This document shows positions 1 to 10,177 of a DNA stretch of 64,000 nucleotides, piece by piece. Each line of letters starts with the position of its first letter. The stretch's first letter is position 1. Under the pieces are notes generated by a model that did not search any database, was not told where the DNA came from, and was given only the letters and a program-made list of their open reading frames with translations. Source of the stretch: Bradyrhizobium huanghuaihaiense (GTDB taxonomy: Bacteria > Pseudomonadota > Alphaproteobacteria > Rhizobiales > Xanthobacteraceae); contig NZ_VLLA01000028.1 of NCBI RefSeq assembly GCF_007830635.1, positions 18,062-82,061 on the forward strand, read 5' to 3'. Position numbers and translations under genes: made by a program.

Positions 1-25
1 GCCCCATATTGCTGGGGGTATCAAT

Positions 26-2911
26 TTGAGCTTCGAAGTAGGTTCGATTTGGAGAAGATGGGATCCTCACATTCACACTCCGGGCAGCATTCTTGCTGAC
101 AATTTTGTCGGAGGGTGGCCCCCCTACTTAGCAGCCCTTGAGACGCAGAGCGACGTTCATGTGCTCGGAATAACCGATTACATGAGCATCGCCAACTATC
201 GTCGAATACTTCAGTTCAAGGCGGACGGCAGGCTTGCAAACATCAGTATGATGTTCCCGAATGTCGAGTTTCGGATTACTCCAAAGACGCGCGACGGTAG
301 GGCAATCAACATACATCTGCTGATATCGCCTGACGATCCAAACCATGAAAACGAAATTGACAATGCTCTGGGGCGGCTCTCGATAGAGTTTAACCACCGG
401 ACCTACTCGTGCCAACATGCTCAGCTGATTGCCTTGGGGAAAGCAGTCAAACCGGAGATAGCCAGCGATACGGCAGCACTCCGTGAAGGGGTCAATCAAT
501 TCAAGGTTGAGTTTGACAAGTTCAGAGCGTGGCTCAAGGATGAGGGGTGGTTACGACGCAACTCAATCGTTGCAATCGCGGTTGGCAGCAATGACGGCGC
601 CAGCGGCATTCAGCACGACGACGGATTCAAAGCATTTAGAGAGGAACTCTATCGCTTTTCCGACACGATTTTCTCCGGCAATCCTGCTGACAGAGAATAC
701 TGGCTGGGAAAGACCTATGAAGGGCAAGCTATCAGCGTTTACGGCAGTCCCAAGCCATGCATCCATGGATCGGACGCGCACGCGTTAGAGAAGCTCTTAA
801 AACCGGACAACAATCGATTTTGCTGGATAAAGGCTGACCTCACATTCGAAGGGCTCCGCCAAGTAATCTATGAGCCTGAAGACCGCGTGTGGATCGGAGA
901 AGAACCGCCGACCCTACATGATAAGTCTCGCACCCTCGCCGCAGTAAAGCTTTCCGGCACTGACTGGTTCGGTACCGTAACTTATCCCTTCAATCCTGGG
1001 CTGGTTGCGGTGATCGGGCAAAAGGGCATGGGAAAATCAGCGATCAATGATCTCATCGCGTACGCGGCCGGTAGCTGGCAAGACGGAGATAGAGACTCCT
1101 TTATCGATCGGGCCCGCCAGCACATCAAGGGGATGTCGATCGGGCTGATCTGGGGAGATGGTCGTGAGGCCATAGTCGACGTCTCTGCAAAAGGTGCAGC
1201 ATCCGACAAAAACGAGGTGCGATATCTCTCCCAGAAATTCGTTGAGCGATTGTGCGCCGATCATGCGGCTAGTGGGGAGCTTACTAGAGAGATCGAAGCT
1301 GTTATTTTTTCTTACTTAAGCCCTACCGAGACTCTGAATGCATCGAATTTTCACGACCTGCGAGAGAAACGCACAGCTGGAATCGTTGCTGAACAGCGAA
1401 GATTGCAGGAGGAGTTGCGCCGCCTCCACCGTCAGATTAGTGACCTTTACAGTCGCCGCCTAAGCATTCCCGGACGTAGAGCCAAGGAAGCCTCTCTCAT
1501 GAAGGAGCGCGAAGGAGTGGTGTCGCAAGTCCCTCCTTCCGCCTCTGACGAAGAGGCGAAAATTGCTATTGAGCTCCAGACCGAACGGGATGCCTCGGCC
1601 ACGCTCATCGACCTGGTAGGGACTGAGCGAGAGAAGGTGCTGAGGCTCGATCAGCTACAAGGAAGGATCACAGCATTCCAGGGCGACATGGACCGGTTCT
1701 GGAATGGCATAACTCCAGAACTTAAGGCTCTCGGCATACCCGAAGATCGCTGGAGTGATTTCAAGCCTCGTTTTGCGAATGACCCCACCGGGCCCATCAA
1801 CCGGCGAAATGCCGAATTGCAAGCAGAGATTGACCGGCTGGAGGGTGACCCGACTAATCCGACCGTCGGAACGCTTCGTTTCCACCAAGCCCGGGTGAAG
1901 CAACTTAGTGATCTCACAACCGCTGATGAGGCGAAACGTAAGCGCATTGTCGAGCTACAGAACCGAATAGCAGCACTAGATATCGACTTACGTCGCGTGC
2001 GAAATGAAATCGATACGATTGAAGGGTCAGAGAGCGAGCAATTAGCCTCGCTTCGAGCACAACGACGGTCAACCTATTACTCTTATTTCGATACCTTGGA
2101 AAAAGAGCGGACGGTCCTTGCTCAGCTATACGAGCCGCTCCAGCAGCACCTGAGCTTGGGAGAGCAGCAGGAGAGACATCTGGATTTCGCGATACGGCTA
2201 AGTGTCGATCTCGATGGCTGGATCGAGAAGGGGATACGGCTCTTCAATCAAAGAAAGAGATTGCCGTACCCCACCCTAGACGACATGACCGCAGCTGCTT
2301 CCGAGCATTTAGAGCCGGCTTGGAGATCGGGCAGCCATTCTGATTTGGAGGCTGGATTGGACAAATTTCTCGCGCCGTATGGTGAAGCCGGTGCCACGGT
2401 GGGTGACTATCTTAAACCCAGCCAAACCGCCGTCGAATTTTTCGATTGGCTCTACTCCACGGATCACATCAGCCTCACCTATGGACTTAGCTATAATGGC
2501 ACTCCGTTAGAGAATCTCTCGCCGGGAACGAAGGGTATCGTCCTGCTTATCCTTTACCTTGCTATGGACCAGAAGGATACCCGACCGCTCCTGATCGATC
2601 AGCCAGAAGAGAACCTTGACAACGAATCCATCTATAGCCTCTTGGCGAGCTATTTTCGAAGAGCCAAGCTCCGGCGGCAAATCCTTCTCATCACACACAA
2701 CCCGAATCTAGTCGTCAACACGGACGCCGAGCAAGTCATTGTCGCTCAATGCGTAAAAGAGAACGGCGGTTTACCGTCCTTCTCTTACGCAGCCGGCGCT
2801 TTGGAGGATTGCGCAGATACACAAAGTACTCGGCAGCAGGTGTGTCGGATACTTGAGGGCGGCGCAGCAGCATTTCAAAAGAGAGAGCGGCGATACTCGC
2901 TGGATAACTAA
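26..2911 (+). CDS. TrlF-type PHP-domain/AAA ATPase
   Basis: The 961-residue product starts at TTG with a G-rich stretch just upstream. The N-terminus carries a PHP-type metal site (WDPHIHTPGS, residues ~12-21) and further His/Asp motifs to ~290. A Walker A (GQKGMGKS, ~330) opens a split SMC/RecN-like ATPase. Residues ~440-720 are Glu/Arg/Leu-rich and look like coiled coil. The second half has a signature-like LSPGTKG, a Walker B (LLIDQPEENLD, ~855) and an H-loop (LLITHNPN). This order (PHP nuclease/phosphoesterase plus SMC-like ATPase) matches proteins annotated as TrlF family. A role in DNA or RNA processing or defence is inferred from architecture and from the decayed mobile genes beside it. 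The start could lie further upstream, outside the window. Confidence 0.85.
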   Translation: MSFEVGSIWRRWDPHIHTPGSILADNFVGGWPPYLAALETQSDVHVLGITDYMSIANYRRILQFKADGRLANISMMFPNVEFRITPKTRDGRAINIHLLISPDDPNHENEIDNALGRLSIEFNHRTYSCQHAQLIALGKAVKPEIASDTAALREGVNQFKVEFDKFRAWLKDEGWLRRNSIVAIAVGSNDGASGIQHDDGFKAFREELYRFSDTIFSGNPADREYWLGKTYEGQAISVYGSPKPCIHGSDAHALEKLLKPDNNRFCWIKADLTFEGLRQVIYEPEDRVWIGEEPPTLHDKSRTLAAVKLSGTDWFGTVTYPFNPGLVAVIGQKGMGKSAINDLIAYAAGSWQDGDRDSFIDRARQHIKGMSIGLIWGDGREAIVDVSAKGAASDKNEVRYLSQKFVERLCADHAASGELTREIEAVIFSYLSPTETLNASNFHDLREKRTAGIVAEQRRLQEELRRLHRQISDLYSRRLSIPGRRAKEASLMKEREGVVSQVPPSASDEEAKIAIELQTERDASATLIDLVGTEREKVLRLDQLQGRITAFQGDMDRFWNGITPELKALGIPEDRWSDFKPRFANDPTGPINRRNAELQAEIDRLEGDPTNPTVGTLRFHQARVKQLSDLTTADEAKRKRIVELQNRIAALDIDLRRVRNEIDTIEGSESEQLASLRAQRRSTYYSYFDTLEKERTVLAQLYEPLQQHLSLGEQQERHLDFAIRLSVDLDGWIEKGIRLFNQRKRLPYPTLDDMTAAASEHLEPAWRSGSHSDLEAGLDKFLAPYGEAGATVGDYLKPSQTAVEFFDWLYSTDHISLTYGLSYNGTPLENLSPGTKGIVLLILYLAMDQKDTRPLLIDQPEENLDNESIYSLLASYFRRAKLRRQILLITHNPNLVVNTDAEQVIVAQCVKENGGLPSFSYAAGALEDCADTQSTRQQVCRILEGGAAAFQKRERRYSLDN

Positions 2912-3180
2912 TCCTACCTTCGCCGCCCGAATCCTTCGCCGAATCCTTCCGCGAGGAGGGCGAAAGGGGATCCCGACCACCCTCGGAAGGTCGCGTGGAT
3001 GACAGTCGATACCGGCTCCGCGGTGTTAGCTGAGAACTTTGGCTGGCCTTGGATCCAGTCGCTATGGCCTAAGTGCTCCGTAATGTCCGAACGCGGTTCG
3101 GGCGAGCTGCGGCGGAATAAGCGAGCTCACGTCCTCGTCGAGATGCCCAGTTCTGCCGCCGCGATAAGCAGGAACGAACC

Positions 3181-4550
3181 ATGCCCTCCTATGATTTGTC
3201 GGATCTCCTGGCGCGAACAAACGAGAATCTTGATGTTGAATTCAAAGCCTGGATGGACCCGAGGGACAATGAGACACGGGCGAAACTAGCCCGGCATCTG
3301 GCCGCCCTCGCCAATCATGGTGGCGGGTATTTGGTTTTTGGCGTGGATGACAAGGCGAGGACTCCCCTCGGAGCAACGGAATTGGATCTCGCTCTGTTCA
3401 GCCAGGATGCAATCACAGGAATCGTAAGAAAATACCTTGATCCTCGGTTCTCGTCGAGCACGTCGTGCATGAAAGGGTTACGTATCCGGTTGTCGTGGTT
3501 CCCTCACACGGAGCGCGCCCTGTCATTGCGATCGCAGACGGACCACAGGACAACCGGAATCGCCCTGTCGGCGTGTCGCAGGGGACAATCTATATTCGGG
3601 CACCGGGACCGGAGAGCGCGCCTATCCGCGGAGCAGACGACTGGAATACGTTGCTCGATCGTTGTCTCACGCATCGGAGTGACCTTTTAGGCAACGTCTT
3701 GCGGCAATCGCTCGCCCGGCAATCGAAGCCTGATGAGCGCGCGGCCAATCTCCTGCGGATCGCCGTCGATGACACGGCGGAAGATTTTACTGCACAGACC
3801 CGACTGCTGGCGGACAAGGCGTTCGTTGGTAGCGACGGCGACCTCGTCGAAATCTCAAATCCACGTGCGGTGAATGAACGCGTATCGATCGAAATGCATC
3901 GCCTTGCACATTACGGCTGGAACTCATTCCTGCCATTGCACGTGCCTGAGCGGGCGCCGCAGATCCGCTCATCTACTTTAGCGGGCCAGGAGATGGTGTA
4001 CTTGGAAGGAATGCGCGTCGAAAACACCGACTTGATCAGTAGCGCCTTTGACTACTGGCGCATCTACGACTACTGGCGCATCTACGAATGCGGGATCGGG
4101 GTCAGCGTCGAGTCTTTCCGGGACGATTGGCGGCGATCTGGGGCGGAGGCAATTCCGCCTCATCTGACGGCGGGCTGGATCTTGATCGTCATTCACTCGC
4201 TTCTCGCTCATGCCCGTCTTGTCGGGCAGGAAACTCCCGGCGTGATCCAAGTCGTGGTCCGGATGGATTGGCGTGGCTTGAAGGGCCGAATGCTTGCGTG
4301 GGACCATTTCCGGCATGCGGCTGGCGGCGGCGGCATGGCCGATGATCGCTTTGTGAAGACCATAGCCATCGAGTGGGGGCTGCTCCGAGACAGTTATTTT
4401 GAAGCGCTTCGCCGCGTCGCACTTCCCTTCTTCCGGCTGTTTGGCGCCGCCGGCTGGTTCGACCCTGACGAATGGCTAAGCCGCGAGGCCGTCGACAGGG
4501 AGTTTTCTCGATCAAGAATGAAGACGATCAAATTGTTTGAAGAAAGCTGA
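3181..4550 (+). pseudogene. AlbA_2/Schlafen-like ATP-binding protein, frameshifted
   Basis: The first frame opens at ATG 3181 with an AlbA_2 domain: LDVEFKAW, then a glycine-rich NHGGGYLVFGVDD and a LDPRF segment near residue 90. At about 3450 the homologous reading jumps to another frame, which continues EHVVHERVTYPVVVVPSHG and runs to the stop at 4550. Adding one C in the run near 3453 would rejoin the two parts into a ~455-residue protein. AlbA_2 proteins are putative ATP-binding regulators or nucleases common in accessory DNA. A genuine single-base deletion or a sequencing error are both possible. The second part also contains a short in-frame tandem duplication (DYWRIYDYWRIYE), another sign of relaxed selection. 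Confidence 0.75.
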
Positions 4551-4558
4551 CACCACCG

Positions 4559-5370
4559 TTACGGCAGCATGCCTCGCCGTCTCGGTTGGGCCGAACGGCG
4601 GATCCGCTTTCGCGAAACCTGCTTTAGCAATCGAACCTTCTCGAATCGGATGTGATCGGTCACGATTGGTAGCTTTTGGAGCGCTTCCAACATCTGCTTG
4701 AGTTTGGCCGAACTGGCGTATCGCTCTTCCGTAATGTTGTCGCCGCCATGGCCGAGTATGTCGGCGCGGAGTTCAGAAGCCACGCCAGCGTGCTTCAGAT
4801 CAGCGCCTCCGCTTTTGCGAAATGAATGGAAAACCTTCTGCTCGGCGGCATTGGGCACCGCGACGTTTGGCACTTTGATCCAATCACCATAGAACGTGTC
4901 GCCGAGTCCGGTCATTGGCCGCTCGCAGCTCCGGAAATAAAAGCTTGTGGCCCAGCTTTTTAATGGCGGAGTGGTATTGAAGAAACCCAAGTCGGAGAAC
5001 TTCACTTATGAGCGGCACTCGCCGCATCGACTGCAGATTCTTCAGCGCTCGGTGCTCGTTCGGCTGAATGAAGATATCGGGAATTCCATTCTCTTCGAGA
5101 ACGTCATCGACGTCCAAGCCGCATAGCTCCTCTCGGCGCCCGAAAGTGTATCTCGCGAGGTACGGTACGACGTGCAATGCGTCGTGATAGACGAGCGAAC
5201 CGGCCTCGATCCTGTTTTCGGAATCCTTGCATCCTCTCCATGGAGCTTGACGGAATATAGCGGCCACGTCTTCAGCAGAAAACGGATTGCTTTGGTCTCG
5301 ATCCCTACCTTTCTTCGTTACCCCTAGGCCTGCAGCGATCGCATTCGTCAAACAAGGCGGCCTCTGGCGG
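4559..5370 (-). pseudogene. Tyrosine recombinase (phage-type integrase) remnant
   Basis: Two minus-strand frames make one integrase C-terminal domain. The upstream frame has the segment RREELCGLDVDDV, typical of the first catalytic Arg region. The downstream frame has HSFRKSGGADL (H-x-x-R), ILGHGGDNITEERYA with the second His and the nucleophile Tyr. The frame switch lies near 4912 (LRAANDRT then GLGDTFYGDW). The N-terminal DNA-binding half is missing, cut where the sequence meets the 3' end of the carbamoyltransferase gene at ~5350. It was probably the integrase of a mobile element and cannot be functional as written. Confidence 0.8.
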
Positions 5371-7102
5371 GAGGTATCCGATCTTTGGCGTACGGTTCCG
5401 CCTCCGCGCGCTGAGAGAGAAAGATGTCGTTGGCCAGCACTGAGTCTCCGCCCGCGCGTTTCGTCCACAGCACGCCATCGCACCACACGTGGTCAACGCG
5501 GTCCCACTGGCAGGCAGATGCCGCATTCGGGAAAAACCCGCGTCCATTGTGATTGGCGCTTGTGTTGCATAGTAGCGGAATGCCCGTGAGGCCCTCGTAT
5601 TCGACGAGAAGTTCGGCGATTTTGTGCTGAGAGGTCCTGCAAATAGTCTGCAATCGAGCAGATCCGTCCAGATGCACAACAGCGGGGATCTTGGCCCGCC
5701 ATTCTGCTCGTGTTAGGTGCTCGAAGAGCATGTAAGGGTCTGGCGTTCCAGGACTAAAAATATCCGGCGCACGATCCTCCAGGCATATTGGCGCTACCGG
5801 CCGGAAGTGCTCGCGAAGTTTGATGTCGTTGAGACGGTCCTTCATTCGCGGCGATGTCGCCGCGGCCAGTATGCTTCTGCTACCCAAAGCCCGAGGTCCA
5901 AGCTCCGCGCGGCCGGCAAGGAAAATGACGGGCTTGTTGCTGGCGAGAATCGTTGCAAGTTCACGCATGCTACATGGTGAGCCGTCCCATCCGGGCGGCA
6001 CGTCGCCTCGTTCCACGGCTGGACCACTATAGACGGACCATTCCAATGGTACAAAGCCTTGGTCCGCCGCTAATGCGGAGCAAGCGGCACCTATTGCCGA
6101 GCCACTGTCATTCGGAAAGGGTGGCACCCAGATAGCATCGAACAAGCCGGCAGCTCGTAGTGTGCTATTCCATTTTATGTTGAGACCGCAACCGCCGGCC
6201 ATGCACAGATTGCGCGCGGGAAGCCTCGAATGTCTCTGTATAGCACTCGCGAGCTTGGTAACGAGCAGACGCTCTTGGAACCAATGAAAGGATGCAAGCA
6301 CATCTTCGGGGGCTTTGGCTTTTAACCGTAGCGCGCTGGCATCGAGGAACTCGTGGACAGGCTCAAGCGCGGCGTCCTCGCTGCAACGACCGACTGGCTC
6401 CGTAAACGTGCTAAAGTGCTTTTCGTAGAGCTCCTGAAACACCTCGACAATGCTTTCATCGACTGAACCGAGCGCGATGTAGGCCATCAACTTGCCCGCA
6501 ACACCGAGGTCCCACTTGGTCCGGTTCGTCTGCTTGTATGGTCCGAAGTGATAGCCCGCGGCAGCATAAGCATGCCCGATCAGCGGGAAGAGGCACTCGA
6601 GGAACCTGGCGGCGCGGCGCTCTACATGGTAGAGACGTGGAAAGGAAGCGCCGTCCCACACCAGACAGAACGCGGGCTGCCCGGCCTTGGCGAAAGGGCT
6701 GGTACAAAAAGCGGAAGCCACATGGGCTGTGACATGCGGATAGCTTTTATAAGGGAAAGCGCTCTCGTTGAGCATCAGCCCAGATCCGTCGTGCGCTATG
6801 AGGAGGCCTTCGGCATCGCCCTCAACATACGGTGCCCCTTTAAGGGTAATGGGCGCAGTCCCACTGAAAACCTCAAATTGTGACTCAACCTCGCCCCACC
6901 ATCCGTCGATGACGAACCGATCAACGTCCCGCGGATCTAAACCGTGCTCTGCCAAGGCGACAACAACCGCATCGAGATTGGTGATTTTTTGATATCGCGG
7001 ATTATTGCCCCGCTTCTCCTGCTCGACACAAAAGACAAGCCGTCTGTCCTCGATAAGGGCGACTGCTCCGTCATGGGTCAGTTTGATACCGCAGATGCGC
7101 AT
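5348..7102 (-). CDS. nodU: NodU/CmcH-family O-carbamoyltransferase
   Basis: The chosen start is ATG 7102, preceded by GGAGACAGT, because the family begins MRICGIKLTHDGA; the open frame continues upstream to 7288 without homology. The 584-residue product has the Kae1-like N-terminal domain with HVTAH (H123, H127) and D150 (LVWDGAS) as metal ligands, then LCMAGGCGLN and FPNDSGSAIG, and a C-terminal YrdC-like part ending with NTSANHNGRG. These enzymes move a carbamoyl group from carbamoyl phosphate via carbamoyl-AMP onto a hydroxyl. In rhizobia NodU carbamoylates Nod factor. There are no nodABC genes in view, and the neighbours are an aminotransferase-like gene and a PurF-like set, so another small-molecule substrate is equally possible. 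The symbol therefore denotes the family. The last residues abut the integrase remnant. Confidence 0.85.
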   Translation of the reverse strand: MRICGIKLTHDGAVALIEDRRLVFCVEQEKRGNNPRYQKITNLDAVVVALAEHGLDPRDVDRFVIDGWWGEVESQFEVFSGTAPITLKGAPYVEGDAEGLLIAHDGSGLMLNESAFPYKSYPHVTAHVASAFCTSPFAKAGQPAFCLVWDGASFPRLYHVERRAARFLECLFPLIGHAYAAAGYHFGPYKQTNRTKWDLGVAGKLMAYIALGSVDESIVEVFQELYEKHFSTFTEPVGRCSEDAALEPVHEFLDASALRLKAKAPEDVLASFHWFQERLLVTKLASAIQRHSRLPARNLCMAGGCGLNIKWNSTLRAAGLFDAIWVPPFPNDSGSAIGAACSALAADQGFVPLEWSVYSGPAVERGDVPPGWDGSPCSMRELATILASNKPVIFLAGRAELGPRALGSRSILAAATSPRMKDRLNDIKLREHFRPVAPICLEDRAPDIFSPGTPDPYMLFEHLTRAEWRAKIPAVVHLDGSARLQTICRTSQHKIAELLVEYEGLTGIPLLCNTSANHNGRGFFPNAASACQWDRVDHVWCDGVLWTKRAGGDSVLANDIFLSQRAEAEPYAKDRIPPARGRLV

Positions 7103-7602
7103 ACTGTCTCCGAACCTAATGCCGGTGATCCACTCGACTTGAAGGCGCCGCAACTGTTGCTCATCGCGAGACTCAGATGGGCTCCCATCTGTCACGATGC
7201 ACGCTCTGGGCCAGTTCCAATCAGTGGAATCGCTGGCGATTGTCTGATCAAAGTCGGAGTTGGAAGCGACTTGACCGATTCGTGACACCGGACGCGTTCA
7301 GTTTCGGACCAAGCACTCCCGCCTACGGCGACAATTTGCGTGCGTGCGACCTGCGGCCCTTTGTGCCTTCTCCGACGTCGAGCGAACGAGTGCATCGGAA
7401 CTCTTTACCGGATGGTGAGATCGTCGACCAGATCACGAGACGTGACCTCCTAAGGCGGCGACGACATGCGGTCTTTGACGTTACGATTCGACCGATGCTC
7501 GCCGTTAACGGACATAGGAGCTGCTTACATTGCCGAGTGCAAGTCATCAGCTGAAGCGCAGATATTCACAACCATGCCTTTCGTCTGGAACTGGACCGGC
7601 CG
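7103..7602. other. 500-bp spacer between carbamoyltransferase and aminotransferase genes
   Basis: No convincing gene, terminator or sigma-54 element was found. The length suggests either a separate promoter for the carbamoyltransferase or a decayed gene. Confidence 0.4.
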
Positions 7603-8901
7603 TTATTTGATCCTAAGGCTATTTAGCGCCTGAACGACGCGCGTCAGGCCGATGGCCGATGCCCCCGGAGGGGCGCCGAATGAGAGTCGCAAACCGTTGA
7701 CGTCGCCAAACGCGTCTCCCGCAACGCAAGCCACGTTAGTTTGCTTCAGGAGCCAGCTTGCAACATCATCCGTCACTCCAACGCGACCTTCGTCCTTCAA
7801 AGCAGATGCAAGCCTGTTCAGATCAAGATAGAAGAATAATGCCCCGTCGGCACGAGGTGGCGTTACATCACGTAGATTAGAAAGGATGTTAAGACCTATG
7901 TCGCGAGCGTCGAAAAGCCGTTGGTATGTCTCCCGCTCAATACGGCCGCCGACCTGAAAGTGGCTCAGCGTAACCTGCTGCGCCTCTCGACTTGGTATCA
8001 TCGCTGCATAGCCCTGAAGCTTTCTAGCGGCGGAAACGATGGCCCTTGGAGCCGCGAAATAACCCAAGCGAGAGCCTGATATCTCCAGCGCCTGTGAACA
8101 TGGATTGACCATGATCGTTCGCGATCGCACGGCGGGGTGCGCCACAACGATCGACTCATGGCGGTGTAAACCAGTGAATACCAATCTTGAGTAGCGCTCG
8201 TCCGAAATGATCCATATTCGGAATTCGATAGCAAGCTCGCCGACCTCCTGCAATGTTGTTCGGCTGTAGACTGCGCCCGTCGGATTGTTGGGTGAATTGA
8301 TAATCATCGCTTTAGTCCGCGATGTAATGGCAGCTCGGATTGAGTTGACATCAGGAGTATATCGTGGGCGCTGAGCGTCGACGAACACTGGTACTGCGCC
8401 AGCGGCGTGAACCAGTGCTGGGACAAACGGTTGCCAGGGGCGGATAATGATAACTTCGTCGCCCCGCTCTAGGACAGCCAGGCCCGCACAAAGCAGCGCT
8501 TCCTTTGAGCCGGCAGTGATTGCGATCTCTTCCGCACTCCAATCAAAGCCTGTCTGGGCGGCGAGCCTTTCCGCAATAGCTTTGCGGAGCGGCATGAGGC
8601 CAATGGGATCCAGGACGCCGCTCGCCCCAGAATCGACAGTAACCGTCGCCCTCTCGTGCGCTAATGAGAGTGACTGGAAGATCTCGTCATTTGCGAGATC
8701 GATAAACTCATGCCCGCCAAAAGCACAACCCGACGCCACGTCCTGGGCGCCGGGCACACGCTCTGTAAAACAGAACGATATCGAGTCTGACTGCAAGTGA
8801 CCTCCTCGGTCGTCGCACTCGAGCAGCGAGCCAAAGCTCGCGACCGCCGTACTCTCGCGGTCTAGCCATCGAACCATATTCGGCGAGGCTGGCGATCTCA
8901 C
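7603..8901 (-). CDS. Fold-type I aminotransferase-like protein lacking the catalytic lysine
   Basis: This is a class I/II PLP-enzyme fold: GSKEALLCAGLAVL, NSPNNPTGAVY, ISDERYSRLVF (Asp for the pyridine N, Tyr for the PLP hydroxyl) and a C-terminal LRLSFGAP (Arg for substrate carboxylate). At the site where these enzymes read S-K-x-x-x-x-x-G-x-R-x-G-Y, this protein reads SQALEISGSRLGY. The Lys that forms the Schiff base is Gln (CAG at 8094-8092, one change from AAG). All other landmarks are kept over ~430 residues, which argues against simple decay. It may be a PLP-binding protein with another chemistry or a recently inactivated enzyme. The start is uncertain: GTG 8901 as given, or ATG 8877 (MVRWLD). 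It is the first gene of the left arm of the cluster. Confidence 0.85.
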   Translation of the reverse strand: MRSPASPNMVRWLDRESTAVASFGSLLECDDRGGHLQSDSISFCFTERVPGAQDVASGCAFGGHEFIDLANDEIFQSLSLAHERATVTVDSGASGVLDPIGLMPLRKAIAERLAAQTGFDWSAEEIAITAGSKEALLCAGLAVLERGDEVIIIRPWQPFVPALVHAAGAVPVFVDAQRPRYTPDVNSIRAAITSRTKAMIINSPNNPTGAVYSRTTLQEVGELAIEFRIWIISDERYSRLVFTGLHRHESIVVAHPAVRSRTIMVNPCSQALEISGSRLGYFAAPRAIVSAARKLQGYAAMIPSREAQQVTLSHFQVGGRIERETYQRLFDARDIGLNILSNLRDVTPPRADGALFFYLDLNRLASALKDEGRVGVTDDVASWLLKQTNVACVAGDAFGDVNGLRLSFGAPPGASAIGLTRVVQALNSLRIK

Positions 8902-9045
8902 CTACACCGACACAGCCCCCTACACAAAGCCGACAGCCTAATCGCCCGTCGCTCCATGCTGAGTGCTTGGTGCGACTATTGTGGCTCAACATCAAACTGA
9001 CGGCTCTTTTGGCTCGACTACGCTGCATAGAACGGCTGGACTGCT

Positions 9046-9062
9046 TGCAAAATGCGGGCCCC
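9046..9062 (-). promoter_or_regulatory. Candidate sigma-54 promoter of the aminotransferase arm
   Basis: On the minus strand the sequence reads GGGCCCG, four bases, TTGCA. GG (9060-9059) and GC (9048-9047) are exactly 10 bp apart, as in the TGGCACG-N4-TTGCA consensus. It lies ~145 bp before the predicted start. Only half of the -24 hexamer matches well, so this is a candidate. Confidence 0.4.
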
Positions 9063-10073
9063 TGCCATCCTCCTACTTGCGAAGCGTTTTGCAGCCGGCA
9101 CGTGGATACTTGAATGACCTCGGGCTAAGGATTTCGCAAACGTGAGGACTAGGCACGTGCGCCGCGACAGAGCGTTGACGGTGACATATTGCAGTTGCTC
9201 TTGCCAAACTCGTTCAAGGTGCATCGGCGCCCGATCCGCGCAGGCGGCACGGTGTGTCATCGCCAGGAATTTTGGTGCCTGATCAATCACCAGTGTTAGT
9301 AGTTGATCTGGTACGCGTTGAAAACGCGCGTTAAGATGTCGCGACCTTTCCAGACAATCATGCACCATGCAAGCTGATGATAGAGGGTCAATATGTAAGC
9401 CAAATGGAAGCGAAGATTACAATGGCGTGAGAAGGACGGTTTTCACTCTGTGGGGGTTGAGATCGACAAAGCCGTTCTATTCGTCACTCGCCCCCTGAGA
9501 TTGATTAGGGTAAGGCAGGAAAACATCGGGCCGCGAGATCGGTCAGGCGCTCGCTACCCCAGAGAGCCTGTTCGTAGCAGTGTGCGCACAGCGGCTACCA
9601 AATGTGAGTTGGCCAAAGAACGGAGGGGCTAGGTTGCCTATAAGTCCATTCGTTACTCTGTCCCGCAGACGGACGTGCGCACTTCGGCTGTCCGGGACCC
9701 GGCTCTCGGTATCGGCAATCGCGCAATGGGTCGCTTTGCATCATCTGCCGGGTCTTACTCGCAAAACACGAAAATACCAACGCGTCGCTACCAGGCCTGC
9801 TCGGAGCCCTTTTCTAATGCTGGTCGTCCGTAAGGACCCGCTTTGGTGGCTTGCCCGCAGAATGGAAGGAAATGAGCGGAAGATCAGAAGGCTTTCACCG
9901 ACTTCAAGCACTCGCACCTTCTCGCTCCGGTGTGGCGCTTTTCGCACACAGTCGTAGCATCTTGAACATCGTGTGAGGGCCTGAACGAGGCACAGCACTC
10001 AACTGAGTGGCTAGAGTGGCTCGTCTTCCAATTCTCCTCGCTCTAGAAGTGCCAGCCAGTATTTTCAAAGGAG

Positions 10074-10090
10074 TGGTACGACGCTTGCTT
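10074..10090 (+). promoter_or_regulatory. Candidate sigma-54 promoter of the PurF-like operon
   Basis: The sequence reads TGGTACG, ACGC, TTGCTT. GG at 10075-10076 and GC at 10087-10088 are separated by 10 bp, and it differs from TGGCACG-N4-TTGCW at one position. Transcription would begin near 10100, about 78 bp before the ATG at 10178. An rpoN gene is present in this window. No clear NifA upstream site was seen. Confidence 0.6.
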
Positions 10091-10177
10091 AAGGATCAAG
10101 CGAACTTCCGCCTTCATAGGCACATTAGCCATGCGAGGCGCCCCGCCAGATCGGCTCCTTAACAAGTGGGTGACTAT

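Larger units (their letters stand above)
8902..10165. other. 1.26-kb divergent intergenic region
   Basis: It separates the minus-strand aminotransferase arm from the plus-strand PurF-like arm. No coding frame here resembles a known family. Each end carries a sigma-54-type -24/-12 candidate, listed separately. I looked for TGT-N10-ACA (NifA) sites and for a nod box and found none that fit well. Confidence 0.5.

Noticed and set aside
8902..10165. Nod box in the divergent region
   Set aside because: No stretch matched the ATC-N9-GAT core or the conserved 3' part of a nod box.
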